Shown here: positions 1 to 7,503 of the stretch, in pieces
Position numbering within the stretch: the first letter of the stretch is position 1
Layout: each line of letters starts with the position of its first letter
Origin: Stakelama flava
Lineage (GTDB): Bacteria; Pseudomonadota; Alphaproteobacteria; Sphingomonadales; Sphingomonadaceae
NCBI RefSeq assembly: GCF_019351405.1
Contig: NZ_JAHWZX010000020.1
Span: 1-36,973, forward strand
DNA length: 36,973 nucleotides
Direction: 5' to 3'
Notes under the pieces: model-generated
What the model was told of the DNA's origin: nothing
Databases searched by the model: none
The model's input: only the letters and a program-made list of their open reading frames with translations
Translations under genes and position numbers: made by a program

Positions 1-159
1 GAGTTGATCCGCTGGTCCGTTCAGGAGGTCCGGCGCATCGCCGTCAAACTCGCTCAACGCCAGATCGAGCCTGCCTGCATCATCGCCTGGTCATGCTGAA
101 GGCGAGCTCATCAAGCCGCAGCAAAACGGGCTCACCTCAAAACCAAATTGCAACTGTAA
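1..159 (+). pseudogene. 3' end of a decayed transposase (IS4/IS701-like), cut by the window edge
   Basis: The first codons of the window are open in frame 1 and read ELIRWSVQEVRRIAVKLAQ, followed by a segment ending IIAWSC and a TGA at 97-99. The same frame then continues as RRAHQAAAKRAHLKTKLQL to a TAA at 157-159. The combined reading resembles my memory of the C-terminus of IS4/IS701-superfamily transposases, where a Trp precedes RRAHQ; TGA in place of TGG would be a single-base nonsense change. The part upstream lies outside the window, so I cannot tell whether the rest is intact. No terminal inverted repeat could be matched here. The family assignment rests on memory of the C-terminal pattern only and is moderate; the readthrough similarity across the stop is the main support. 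Confidence 0.55.
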
Positions 160-199
160 TGCTAGGAACGGCGAACCTGCTCCACATTGTCCTCGATGC

Positions 200-298
200 T
201 CATGTCAGCAGCACCGCCAGACCGACCGACAGCGCTGCCGCCGAAAGCGCCACCAGCCGCGCCACATGCGCACGCTTCGCCACTATCGCCGTCATCAT
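200..298 (-). CDS. 32-residue single-pass membrane peptide, coupled to the RHH gene
   Basis: A very short frame, MMTAIVAKRAHV followed by a hydrophobic stretch (about residues 13-31: RLVALSAAALSVGLAVLL) and a final Thr. Its ATG overlaps the TGA stop of the upstream RHH gene (ATGA arrangement), and GGAGA lies upstream at about the usual distance. The shape is a short basic N-terminus followed by one membrane helix, so an N-in topology is expected. No family is recognised and no function can be given. The tight overlap argues that it is translated together with the SPFH and RHH genes. It could still be a chance frame, since 32 codons is very short; the next thing downstream is the transposase relic, so a longer original gene truncated by insertion cannot be excluded. 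Confidence 0.4.
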   Translation of the reverse strand: MMTAIVAKRAHVARLVALSAAALSVGLAVLLT

Positions 299-510
299 GA
301 TTCGTCTCCTTGCGGGTTTTTGGGCGGGCGCCCGCGTTTCGGGCGCACCGGTTCGGACAGCTTCACCCCGCGCCGCTGAAGCGCTTCGCGAAGCAGGCAT
401 TCGATTTCGGCATTGATGCTTCTCAGGTCGCTCGCCGCCGCCCGTTCGATCGCGCCGTGAAGCGCGGGATCGAGACGCAGCGGAAACGCCTTTTTGGAAG
501 GCTTGGCCAA
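295..510 (-). CDS. Ribbon-helix-helix (Arc/HicB-antitoxin-like) DNA-binding protein with AT-hook-like tail
   Basis: 71 residues. Residues about 7-47 (KAFPLRLDPALHGAIERAAA, then a SINAEIE motif and a second helix) fit the ribbon-helix-helix fold: a short beta strand with alternating residues that enter the DNA groove, followed by two helices, dimeric in known members. The C-terminal tail carries PKRGRPPK, which matches the AT-hook core (GRP flanked by basic residues). The start is TTG with AGGA eight bases upstream; no ATG is available in frame. It begins 10 bases after the stop of the SPFH gene and overlaps the next small frame by four bases, so the three form one transcription unit. Likely a local regulator, possibly autoregulatory on the palindrome upstream of the SPFH gene (inference). 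Small RHH proteins next to SPFH genes are, to my recollection, seen in other proteobacteria. No toxin gene is adjacent. Confidence 0.75.
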   Translation of the reverse strand: MAKPSKKAFPLRLDPALHGAIERAAASDLRSINAEIECLLREALQRRGVKLSEPVRPKRGRPPKNPQGDES

Positions 511-520
511 GGTGGAAATC

Positions 521-1423
521 CTATTGGTACAGCGTGCCCGTATTGACCACCGGCTGGGTATCGCGTTCCGAACACAGCACCACCATCAGGTTGGATACCA
601 TAGCGGCGCGGCGTTCGTCGTCCAGTTCAACGACATTCTTCGCCGATAGCTGCTCCAGCGCGGTTTCGACCATCGTGACCGCTCCCTCCACCAGCGCCTG
701 ACGCGCGGCGATCACCGCCTCTGCCTGCTGACGGCGCAGCATCGCCTGAGCGATCTCCTGCGCATAGGCGAGATGGGTCAATCGGCATTCGTCGATATAA
801 ATGCCCGCCACCGCTACGCGGTCCTGCAATTCGTCGCGCAGTTCGTCGCTGACATGGCCGGCATCGTTGCGAAGCGTTTTTTCCTCATGCTGGAAATCGT
901 CATAGGGGTAGCGCGAACCGATAACCCGCACCGCGCTTTCGATCTGGATGTTCACGAACTGCTTGTAATCATCGACATCGAACAGCGCCTGCGCGGTATC
1001 GGAAACGCGCCACACGACGTTTGAAGCGATCTCGATCGGGTTGCCGCGAAGATCGTTGACCTTCAACCGTTCCGACGTGGTGTTGTACACGCGTACCGAT
1101 ACCGTCTTGCGCGTCATCCACGGCCAGACCCAGCGCAGCCCGGTGCTGCGGTCGGTGCCGCGATAATCGCCGAACAACAGGATCGCCGCCGCCTGGTTGG
1201 GCTGCAGCAGGTAAAATCCCAGCGCGATGAAAACCGCGCCGCCCGCCCCGATCAGGATCAGCAGCGCCCCCAGCCAGTCAAGCCGCGTGACCAGCGTCAC
1301 GCCCACGATAACGAGTGCGATACATACAACGCCCAGCAACAGCATGGCATAGCCGTTCGCCGTCGCGGCCTTCTTCTCCGCCGACGTGCGCAGCGCATTG
1401 GGACGGGCAATCGAATCAACCAT
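521..1423 (-). CDS. SPFH/Band 7 (prohibitin-homology) membrane protein
   Basis: 300 residues from the ATG at 1423, which has GGAGG five bases upstream; an in-frame ATG twelve bases earlier lacks such a site. Two hydrophobic segments near residues 22-45 and 50-72 anchor the protein in the inner membrane. The Band 7 domain follows (about 75-250), with typical features: a GLRWVWPW entry segment, VSVRVYNT, the NPIEIASNVVWRV strand pair and a long helical part with IYIDECRLTHLAYAQEIAQ and RRQQAEAV. The C-terminal helix (KNVVELDDERRAAMVSNLMVV) is of the kind that mediates oligomerisation. SPFH proteins assemble membrane microdomain scaffolds; the specific partner is unknown. It heads a unit with an RHH regulator and a tiny membrane peptide and lies downstream of the pal terminator. 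No NfeD partner is present. Confidence 0.88.
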   Translation of the reverse strand: MVDSIARPNALRTSAEKKAATANGYAMLLLGVVCIALVIVGVTLVTRLDWLGALLILIGAGGAVFIALGFYLLQPNQAAAILLFGDYRGTDRSTGLRWVWPWMTRKTVSVRVYNTTSERLKVNDLRGNPIEIASNVVWRVSDTAQALFDVDDYKQFVNIQIESAVRVIGSRYPYDDFQHEEKTLRNDAGHVSDELRDELQDRVAVAGIYIDECRLTHLAYAQEIAQAMLRRQQAEAVIAARQALVEGAVTMVETALEQLSAKNVVELDDERRAAMVSNLMVVLCSERDTQPVVNTGTLYQ

Positions 1424-1439
1424 CGCAACCTCCATAAAG

Positions 1440-1449
1440 ATGATATCAT
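1440..1449. promoter_or_regulatory. Palindrome upstream of the SPFH gene, candidate operator
   Basis: ATGATATCAT is a perfect 10-bp palindrome 16 bases upstream of the SPFH start codon, extended by an AT-rich run (ATTTATATC) in a GC-rich neighbourhood. Its position just before the ribosome binding site suits a repressor site. The RHH protein of the same unit, with its AT-hook-like tail, is a natural candidate ligand, but this is inference. Confidence 0.35.
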
Positions 1450-1503
1450 ATTTATATCGGTTTGGGTTGCGGTCAACAGGAATCGCGCCATCGTAAACGC
1501 AAA

Positions 1504-1537
1504 GCGCCGCCGGGGCCGATCATGGCTCCGGCGGCGC
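1504..1537 (-). terminator. Hairpin terminator of the tol-pal operon
   Basis: Bases 1504-1513 (GCGCCGCCGG) pair with 1528-1537, and the stem continues inward with two further GC pairs and two G-T pairs around a GATC-centred loop. On the minus strand the hairpin follows the pal stop by 23 bases and is followed by TTTGCGTTT. This is a convincing intrinsic terminator shape with an imperfect T tract, separating pal from the SPFH unit. Confidence 0.7.
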
Positions 1538-1560
1538 GATATCGCATGATGTGGCGCAGC

Positions 1561-2076
1561 CTATTCGATGACGACGGTCACCGCGCGACGATTCTGTGCC
1601 CATGCCTGTTCATCCGACCCCATCGCGACGGGACGTTCCTTGCCATAGCTGATCGTGTTGATCCGCGACGCGCTGATCCCGCGCGCGATCAGATAGTTCG
1701 CGGCCGCCGTCGCGCGGCGATCTCCCAGCGCAAGGTTATATTCGCGCGTACCGCGTTCGTCGGTATGGCCTTCGATCGTGATACGGGTGTTGGGGTATTT
1801 CATCAGCCATTGCGCCTGGCTGTCGAGAATCTGGCGCGCTTCGGAATCGATGTCATAGGCATCAAGACCGAAATGAACGGTGTCGCCGATCACCGACTGG
1901 CGGAAATCCTGCGCGCTGCCCGGCTGTACCGTGTTCTGGTTGCCGTAATCGGGCTGCGTCGGTGTCGGGGTCGCCTGTTCGGGCGCGGGGGGCAGCACTT
2001 CGGGACGCTTTTTCGCGCAACCCGCGGTCGCCACGAGCGCGGCGGCGATAACCAGTTTTGCCGTCATATTTGCCAT
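1561..2076 (-). CDS. pal: Peptidoglycan-associated lipoprotein Pal
   Basis: 171 residues. The N-terminal signal ends in a lipobox with Cys20 (LVATAGC), so the mature protein is lipidated and anchored in the outer membrane. A short Pro/Gln linker (about 25-60) precedes the OmpA C-terminal domain. Its peptidoglycan-binding signature is clear: FGLDAYDIDSEA, then TIEGHTDERGTREYNLALG with the diaminopimelate-contacting Asp and Arg residues, and NRRAVTVVIE at the end. AGGAG stands eight bases before the ATG. Pal links the outer membrane to peptidoglycan and is released by TolB during constriction. It is the last gene of the tol block; the gene usually found next, cpoB (ybgF), is absent and a terminator follows instead. 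Confidence 0.97.
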   Translation of the reverse strand: MANMTAKLVIAAALVATAGCAKKRPEVLPPAPEQATPTPTQPDYGNQNTVQPGSAQDFRQSVIGDTVHFGLDAYDIDSEARQILDSQAQWLMKYPNTRITIEGHTDERGTREYNLALGDRRATAAANYLIARGISASRINTISYGKERPVAMGSDEQAWAQNRRAVTVVIE

Positions 2077-2156
2077 GATCGCTTCTCCTCTATCGATCGA
2101 ACGTCCCTGCTTGGCTGCAAAGGACTATAACGCACGCAACGAAAACTTACTTAATA

Positions 2157-3491
2157 TCAGGGGCGCAGCGGCCCCCAATTGGGGTCCGACCCGCCGAGCG
2201 GCGTCGGGATATGCCGTTCGTTCACACCGGTCAGGTCGACCGACCAGATTTCGGCATTGCCCGCACCGCGCGCATTGCGGAAAAAGGTGATGACACGGCC
2301 GTTGGGCGACCAGCTCGGCCCCTCGTCGCCCCATCCTTCGGTCAGAATCTTCTCGCCCCCGCCCGACGGGCTCATCACGCCGATGCGGAAATTGCCCGTT
2401 ATCTTCGTAAAGGCGATCAGGTCGCCACGCGGGCTCCATACCGGGGTGGCATAGCGGCCGCCGCCGAAGCTGATCCGGTGCTGGTTCGACCCGTCGGCAT
2501 TCATCACATAGATTTGCTGCGTTCCCGACCGGTCGCTTTCGAACACGATTTGCGATCCGTCGGGCGAAAAGCTGCCGCCGGTATCGATGCCCGGCGCGCT
2601 GGTCAGCCGCTGCGGCGTTCCACCCGACATCGACACGCGGTACAGATCGGCATTGCCGCCCGTCGACATGGTGAAGACGACCCAGCGATTATCAGGTGAT
2701 ACGTGCGGGGCGAAGGCGAGATGCTCGCTCGACACCAGACGGCGCGACCGGCCCGTATTCAGGTCATAGGCGTAAATGCTGGGCCGTTCATTCTCATAGC
2801 TCATATATACGATCGTCTGCTGGTTCGGCGTGAAGCGCGGCGTCAGCACGATCGACTGGCCATTGGTCAGAAAGCGGTGGTTCGCACCGTCCTGATCCAT
2901 GATCGCCAGCCGCTTGATGCGGCGGCCCTTGGGACCGGTTTCGGAAATATAGACGATGCGGCTGTCGAAATACGGGCCCTCGCCGGTCAGCCGGGTATAG
3001 ACGGTGTCGGCGCATTTATGCGCCGCGCGCCGCCAGTCGGCGGGTTGCACTACAAATCCCTGCCGGGTCAGCTCGTTCTGCGCAAATACGTCATACAGAT
3101 AACAGCCGACAGTCAGCGTGCCGTCGCCATTGGCGCGAACATAGCCCTGTACCAGCGACTGCGCGCCAGTGGTATTCCAATAGCTGAACGCCGGTGCCGT
3201 CACCTGATCGAAGCTCACCGGGCGAAGCAGGTCCGGCCCCAGCGGTCGGAACAGCCCCGAATTCTTCAGGTCGTTGGTAATGACCTGCGACAATTGCTTG
3301 CCAAGCTCGACAGTGTTGCCCGCCGCCGTATTCACCGGCGAGGAGGTGGGCATTGCGGGGACCGCGATCGGCATCGGCGCGGAAATGCCGCCGACGACAT
3401 CGACCTCCACCTGCGCCGATGCGGGCTGAATCCCGGCCAGCGCCGCGATCGGGGCCAGCGCGAGCGCCATCCGCTTCAAAAGCGTTTGCAT
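2157..3491 (-). CDS. tolB: Tol-Pal system periplasmic protein TolB
   Basis: 444 residues from the ATG at 3491, chosen because GGAGG lies six bases upstream and the product then begins with a clean signal peptide (MQTLLKRMALALAPIAALAG, cleavage after PASA-Q). The N-terminal TolB domain (about 25-160) is followed by a beta propeller of WD40-like PD40 repeats with recurrent phrases such as FTPNQQTIVYMSYENERPSI, FSPDGSQIVFESDRSG and WSPNGRVITFFRNARG. It acts in the periplasm, binding Pal through the propeller and TolA through the N-terminal region. It begins 23 bases after the tolA stop and precedes pal by 80 bases. The length is ordinary for the family. Confidence 0.96.
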   Translation of the reverse strand: MQTLLKRMALALAPIAALAGIQPASAQVEVDVVGGISAPMPIAVPAMPTSSPVNTAAGNTVELGKQLSQVITNDLKNSGLFRPLGPDLLRPVSFDQVTAPAFSYWNTTGAQSLVQGYVRANGDGTLTVGCYLYDVFAQNELTRQGFVVQPADWRRAAHKCADTVYTRLTGEGPYFDSRIVYISETGPKGRRIKRLAIMDQDGANHRFLTNGQSIVLTPRFTPNQQTIVYMSYENERPSIYAYDLNTGRSRRLVSSEHLAFAPHVSPDNRWVVFTMSTGGNADLYRVSMSGGTPQRLTSAPGIDTGGSFSPDGSQIVFESDRSGTQQIYVMNADGSNQHRISFGGGRYATPVWSPRGDLIAFTKITGNFRIGVMSPSGGGEKILTEGWGDEGPSWSPNGRVITFFRNARGAGNAEIWSVDLTGVNERHIPTPLGGSDPNWGPLRP

Positions 3492-3514
3492 CTTCATCCT
3501 CCGCATGTCGCCCG

Positions 3515-4393
3515 TCATCCGGGCAGCTTGTAGTTTAAAATGATATCTTTCCACCCCTGACCGCCGACATCGTAATATTCCGCCGGCAGGTCATAGGGGG
3601 CGCAGGCGATAAACGCGCTCATCGCCAGTTCGGCAACACGCTGCGCATAGCGGCGGTTTTCGCCGTTGACGCCCGACTGACCACGCAATTGCGGCTTGGC
3701 GGCAAGCGATCCGTCGCGATTCATCTGGATACGCAGCTTCGACGTGATTTCGTTAGCGCCCGGCCCCGGATTGGTGATTCGGTTGGCGCAGGGCTGAACC
3801 TGCCGCTGAATGGCGTCGGCAAGCCCGGCGACGATGGTATTGCTTATCTTCTCCGCACGCGGGCTGGTGCTCTTGCCCTCACCATTGTCGGTAATGCCTT
3901 TCAGGAAATCATCCCCCAGCCGCGATCCACGCGGCTTGTCGGGCTTTGCCTTCGCTTTCCCTTCCGATTTGGTCGGCGTGCTCTTTTCGGTCTTTCGGCT
4001 CGGCGCCTTGTGCGAAGCGGTCTTGCTGCTGTCCGATTTTTCCGATGCCGGTTTGGGTTTCGGCTTTTCCGGCGCGGGGGTGTCCGATGTCTTCGCGGCG
4101 GGCGCCTTTTCGGGCGCGGGCGATTCGGGTGCGGGATCGCTGACCTCTGCGCTAGCCGGGGGCGGGGCGTCGCTCGGCTTGCCGGTATCCGGCGCGATCG
4201 ATTTCGCGGGCGGTTCGATCGCGGTCGGCGCGGCTGATTCGATCGCCACGGCATCGACCAGCGATACGTCGATCGGCTTCGATTTCAACTCCATCGGGTT
4301 CGGTGCGGCCGCGAACCCGGCCGAAAGGAGCCCGAACAAGATGACATGGCCGAGCGCCGCGACGGCGATCGCGCTCGCTTCGCCCCGGTTCAT
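3515..4393 (-). CDS. tolA: TolA, inner-membrane/periplasm-spanning Tol protein
   Basis: 292 residues. One transmembrane helix near residues 8-30 is followed by a long low-complexity region rich in Pro, Ala, Lys, Ser and Glu (about 35-175), here more Pro/Ser-rich than the Ala/Lys/Glu-rich helical domain II of E. coli TolA. The C-terminal globular domain (about 180-292) has two cysteines (QPCANRI and FIACAPYD) as in TolA/TonB C-terminal domains, and a repeat of short beta strands (KLRIQMNRDGSL). It should be energised by TolQR and contact TolB and Pal across the periplasm. Start supported by AAGG seven bases upstream; it lies 13 bases after tolR. Sequence conservation of TolA is low, so context carries part of the assignment. 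Confidence 0.92.
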   Translation of the reverse strand: MNRGEASAIAVAALGHVILFGLLSAGFAAAPNPMELKSKPIDVSLVDAVAIESAAPTAIEPPAKSIAPDTGKPSDAPPPASAEVSDPAPESPAPEKAPAAKTSDTPAPEKPKPKPASEKSDSSKTASHKAPSRKTEKSTPTKSEGKAKAKPDKPRGSRLGDDFLKGITDNGEGKSTSPRAEKISNTIVAGLADAIQRQVQPCANRITNPGPGANEITSKLRIQMNRDGSLAAKPQLRGQSGVNGENRRYAQRVAELAMSAFIACAPYDLPAEYYDVGGQGWKDIILNYKLPG

Positions 4394-4406
4394 GGCGCGC
4401 CCTTCC

Positions 4407-4841
4407 TCACCGATCGTCGTTGCCGGTCGTCACCAGCGCGACGCGATTCATTCCGGCGCGGTTCAATTCGCCCATGACCCGCATGACCTTGCCATAGCCA
4501 AGCGACCGGTCGGCGCGCAGATAGACCTGAGGCGGCTGCCCCCCGGCATCGTTCACGCGCTTGTCGAGGACATCGGGCAGGATGCCTTCGGTAACCTCCT
4601 CGTCATCGAGATATATCCGTCCGTCGGCGTCCAGCGACACCTGGATCGGCTTCGCTTCCTGATCGAGCGGCTTGGCGCGGCTGTCGGGCAGGTTCACCTG
4701 CACCCCCGCGGTCAGCAGCGGCGCGGTGACCATGAAGATGATGAGCAGCACCAGCATGACGTCGACCAGCGGCGTCACGTTGATCTCCGCCATCGGCGTG
4801 CGCCGCCCGCGGCCCCGGGAAGAAGGAAGCTGCATCGCCAT
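4407..4841 (-). CDS. tolR: TolR, ExbD/TolR-type biopolymer transport protein
   Basis: 144 residues with the ExbD/TolR layout: a short basic cytoplasmic N-terminus (PSSRGRGRR), the conserved MAEINVTPLVDVMLVLLIIF segment in which Asp27 within the single membrane helix is the proton-path residue, and a periplasmic domain (about 45-144) ending in YGKVMRVMGELNRAGMNRVALV. With TolQ it forms the proton-driven motor that energises TolA. The start lies 5 bases after the tolQ stop, so translation is likely coupled. Confidence 0.96.
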   Translation of the reverse strand: MAMQLPSSRGRGRRTPMAEINVTPLVDVMLVLLIIFMVTAPLLTAGVQVNLPDSRAKPLDQEAKPIQVSLDADGRIYLDDEEVTEGILPDVLDKRVNDAGGQPPQVYLRADRSLGYGKVMRVMGELNRAGMNRVALVTTGNDDR

Positions 4842-4846
4842 CGCGC

Positions 4847-5539
4847 TTACTGCCCCGAATCGAGCTGGCGGCTGAGCGTAGTGTGGAAACCGTCGGCAAA
4901 GCGGTTCAGCCGCGCCTCGATCCCGTTGATACGATGGCTGTAGCGGTTATAGGCGATCACGGCGGGGATCGCGGCGAACAGCCCGATCGCGGTCGCGAAC
5001 AGCGCTTCAGCGATGCCGGGCGCCACGACGGCAAGCGACGTGCTCTGTTCGCCCGCGATCGCGGTGAAGCTTCGCATGATGCCCCATACCGTGCCGAACA
5101 GGCCGACGAACGGCGCGACCGATCCCACCGTGGCCAGAATGTTCAACCGGTCGGCAAGCTGGTCGATCTCATTTGCGACCGCAGCGCCCATGACGGTGCC
5201 CAATCGCTCGCGCGTTCCTTCCCGATCGACCGGCTTGCGCTTGGTCGATCGGCGCCACTCCGCCACCCCGGCGGAGAATACGCGCGCCGCCGCCGTTTCT
5301 CCATCGCCGCGCATCCGGTAAAATGCGTCGATATCATCCGCTGCGCGATATTCCTTTTCGAACCGGTCGATCGATTTGCGCACGCCGCCCAGCCGGAAAA
5401 GGAAGGTCAGGATGATGGCCCAGGTCCAGATGCTGGCGAATAGCAGCCCCAGCATTACCAGCTTCACCACCCAGTCCGCCTGAAGGAACAGGGCGATGGG
5501 CGACAGCGTAGCGGCGTCGGTATTGAGTGCCAGGTTCAT
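4847..5539 (-). CDS. tolQ: TolQ, MotA/TolQ/ExbB proton channel protein
   Basis: 230 residues with three hydrophobic segments (about 24-48, 130-155 and 165-195). The signature lies between the second and third helices: LNILATVGSVAPFVGLFGTV and WGIMRSFTAI, then APGIAEALFATAIGLFAAIP. These match the ExbB/TolQ/MotA family, which forms a pentamer around TolR helices. The ybgC stop is 6 bases before the ATG and the GGGG at the end of ybgC serves as a weak ribosome binding site, so coupling is probable. A paralogous ExbB for iron uptake would normally neighbour exbD/tonB; here the company of tolA, tolB and pal decides for TolQ. Confidence 0.96.
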   Translation of the reverse strand: MNLALNTDAATLSPIALFLQADWVVKLVMLGLLFASIWTWAIILTFLFRLGGVRKSIDRFEKEYRAADDIDAFYRMRGDGETAAARVFSAGVAEWRRSTKRKPVDREGTRERLGTVMGAAVANEIDQLADRLNILATVGSVAPFVGLFGTVWGIMRSFTAIAGEQSTSLAVVAPGIAEALFATAIGLFAAIPAVIAYNRYSHRINGIEARLNRFADGFHTTLSRQLDSGQ

Positions 5540-5545
5540 CGAGTA

Positions 5546-6004
5546 TCAATTCCCCTTCCAGATCAGCGGTTCAAAAGCATCGAGCCAGGATGTCGGTTGC
5601 CGGCGCGGCCTGCCCGAAGGGGCGACGAACGCCACCTCCACCTCGCCTGTAACCAATATCTCGTCGTCGCGCATGACTGTGTGATGAATATTAACGGCCG
5701 CAGCGCGTACCTTTGTCAGGCGGCTGACGACAAGCAATATGTCGTCGAGCCGCGCCGGCGCGCGGTATCGCAGGTCGAACGCGCGCACGGCATAGGCGCC
5801 CTCCCCCGCTTCGAACGCCGCGCGCTGATCGATATCGGCAAGGCGCAGCATGTCGGAGCGCGCACGCTCCATATAGCGCAGATAGTTGGCGTGATAGACA
5901 ATGCCCGAAAGGTCCGTATCCTCGAAATAGACACGCACCGGGAAGCGATGCTCGCGCGCGCGGAAACGGCCGCCGGTCGGCATGTCCTGTTCGGGCATCG
6001 TCAT
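5546..6004 (-). CDS. ybgC: YbgC-type acyl-CoA thioesterase of the Tol-Pal cluster
   Basis: 152 residues with a single hotdog domain. The active-site signature is YFEDTDLSGIVYHANYLRYM with its catalytic Asp, followed by the helix containing ERARSDMLR. Family members hydrolyse acyl-CoA thioesters in the cytoplasm, and the gene heads tol operons in many proteobacteria; its role for Tol function is not settled. Two ATGs are possible (6004 and 5998); neither has a clear ribosome binding site and the first was kept. About 24 extra residues precede the hotdog domain compared with E. coli YbgC, so a slightly later start is possible. Confidence 0.92.
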   Translation of the reverse strand: MTMPEQDMPTGGRFRAREHRFPVRVYFEDTDLSGIVYHANYLRYMERARSDMLRLADIDQRAAFEAGEGAYAVRAFDLRYRAPARLDDILLVVSRLTKVRAAAVNIHHTVMRDDEILVTGEVEVAFVAPSGRPRRQPTSWLDAFEPLIWKGN

Positions 6005-6139
6005 GAATTGTCTGCGTTAGCCCAGCGCCACGAACGGCGAAAGACGCTTCGCCGCACCATGGCACCATATCACCGAACGGAGGTGGAATATGGTTACCGC
6101 GCACGCAACCAGTTCCGACATTGCAAGCGAAAGGTGCGC

Positions 6140-6337
6140 ATGGCGATTCGAATCAAACTTCTGTCGGTGGTGCTTCCCGCCACCGGAGCTTCGACCATGT
6201 CCTCGGCGATGGTGGCAGGCCATCCGCTTTTCCCCGCGACGCAATGGGGCGATGTGGTGAATGGCGGCATCATCGGCATACTCGCCGGAATTGCGGTCGC
6301 CGCATTGATACGTGCGCGGATCGGCCCGATACGCTGA
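6140..6337 (+). CDS. Possible small membrane protein between ybgC and ruvB
   Basis: 65 residues, MAIRIKLLSVVLPATGASTM at the start and a hydrophobic segment near residues 42-58 (GGIIGILAGIAVAALI) followed by a basic end (RARIGPIR). AAGG stands five bases before the ATG. The N-terminal third is also hydrophobic and could be a signal or second helix. It runs opposite to both neighbours and stops 4 bases from the convergent ruvB stop. No family is recognised. Support is the ribosome binding site, the sensible membrane-protein composition and the absence of any other gene in this gap; a chance frame remains possible. Confidence 0.42.
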   Translation: MAIRIKLLSVVLPATGASTMSSAMVAGHPLFPATQWGDVVNGGIIGILAGIAVAALIRARIGPIR

Positions 6338-6341
6338 TCCT

Positions 6342-7376
6342 TCAGCGCCGATCCTGATCGAAAAGCCCCTCCTGCGCACCTTCCGGCGGCGCAATGCCCA
6401 GATGTTTCCACGCCGGGCCATTCAGGCAGCGCCCGCGCGCCGTCCGCGCCACCAACCCAAGCTGGATAAGATAGGGTTCGATCACTTCCTCGATCGTATC
6501 ACGCGGTTCGGAAAGCCCGGCCGCGATCGTTTCCACGCCCACCGGACCGCCGCGATAAATATCGGCGATCATGTTCAGATACCGCCGGTCCATCGCGTCG
6601 AGGCCAAGCGAATCGACCTCCAGCCGGTTCAGCGCAGCGTCGGCAACCTTTGCATCGACCGTCTGCGCGCCCGCGACATTCGCGAAATCGCGCACCCTGC
6701 GCAGCAGACGGCCCGCGATGCGCGGCGTCCCGCGTGAACGGCGCGCAACCTCGCGCGCGCCGTCGCTGGCGACATGCAGGTCGAGCAAACGGGCAGCCCG
6801 CGTCACGACCAGTTCCAGCTCGTCCACCGTATAGAAGTTCAGCCGCACCGGAATGCCGAACCGGTCGCGAAGCGGCGTGGTCAGCAGTCCCTGCCGTGTC
6901 GTCGCGCCGACCAGCGTGAAGCGCGGCAGATCGATCCGCACGCTGCGCGCCGATGGCCCTTCGCCGATCATGATGTCGAGCGCGCGGTCCTCCATGGCCG
7001 GGTACAGCACTTCTTCGACAGCCGGGGCCAGCCGGTGAATCTCGTCGATGAACAGGACGTCGCCGTCTTCCAGATTGGTCAGCAATGCAGCCAGATCGCC
7101 CGATTTTGCGATAACCGGGCCGGAGGTGGCGCGAAAGCCGACCCCCATCTCGCGCGCCATGATCTGCGCCAATGTCGTCTTGCCCAGCCCCGGCGGGCCG
7201 AAAAACAGGACGTGATCCAACGCATCGCCGCGCGATCGCGCCGCTTCGATAAACACGCGCAGATTTTCGCGCGCACCCTTCTGCCCGATAAATTCGTCAA
7301 GGCTTTTCGGGCGCAGCGCGGCGTCGACATCCTCCGGCTTGCGCTGGCTGGAAAGGATACGCTCGGCATCGGTCAT
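6342..7376 (-). CDS. ruvB: Holliday junction branch migration ATPase RuvB
   Basis: 344 residues. AAA+ ATPase with Walker [10 protein letters not shown] (residues 60-68), Walker B DEIH (111-114), the sensor segment [20 protein letters not shown] and the RuvB winged-helix C-terminal domain (about 260-335: [30 protein letters not shown]). The hexamer drives branch migration together with RuvA. The gene is separated from ruvA by a plus-strand hemerythrin-like gene, so it must have its own promoter in 7377-7503 rather than be cotranscribed with ruvCA. Length is normal for the family. Confidence 0.98.
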   Translation of the reverse strand: MTDAERILSSQRKPEDVDAALRPKSLDEFIGQKGARENLRVFIEAARSRGDALDHVLFFGPPGLGKTTLAQIMAREMGVGFRATSGPVIAKSGDLAALLTNLEDGDVLFIDEIHRLAPAVEEVLYPAMEDRALDIMIGEGPSARSVRIDLPRFTLVGATTRQGLLTTPLRDRFGIPVRLNFYTVDELELVVTRAARLLDLHVASDGAREVARRSRGTPRIAGRLLRRVRDFANVAGAQTVDAKVADAALNRLEVDSLGLDAMDRRYLNMIADIYRGGPVGVETIAAGLSEPRDTIEEVIEPYLIQLGLVARTARGRCLNGPAWKHLGIAPPEGAQEGLFDQDRR

Positions 7377-7503
7377 GCCGCGCTCCGTAGCGGTCGAGGG
7401 CGGACACTGTCGAGCGATGCGATACGGCTTTCGGAGAATACAACCGTTGGCACAAACACTCTGTTAAGCTGAGTCTTCATAAGGGCCGTGCGACGGAGGA
7501 CCC

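Noticed and set aside
295..510. Toxin-antitoxin module for the RHH protein
   Set aside because: No toxin-like gene (HicA, RelE, PIN) is next to it; its partners are an SPFH protein and a tiny membrane peptide.
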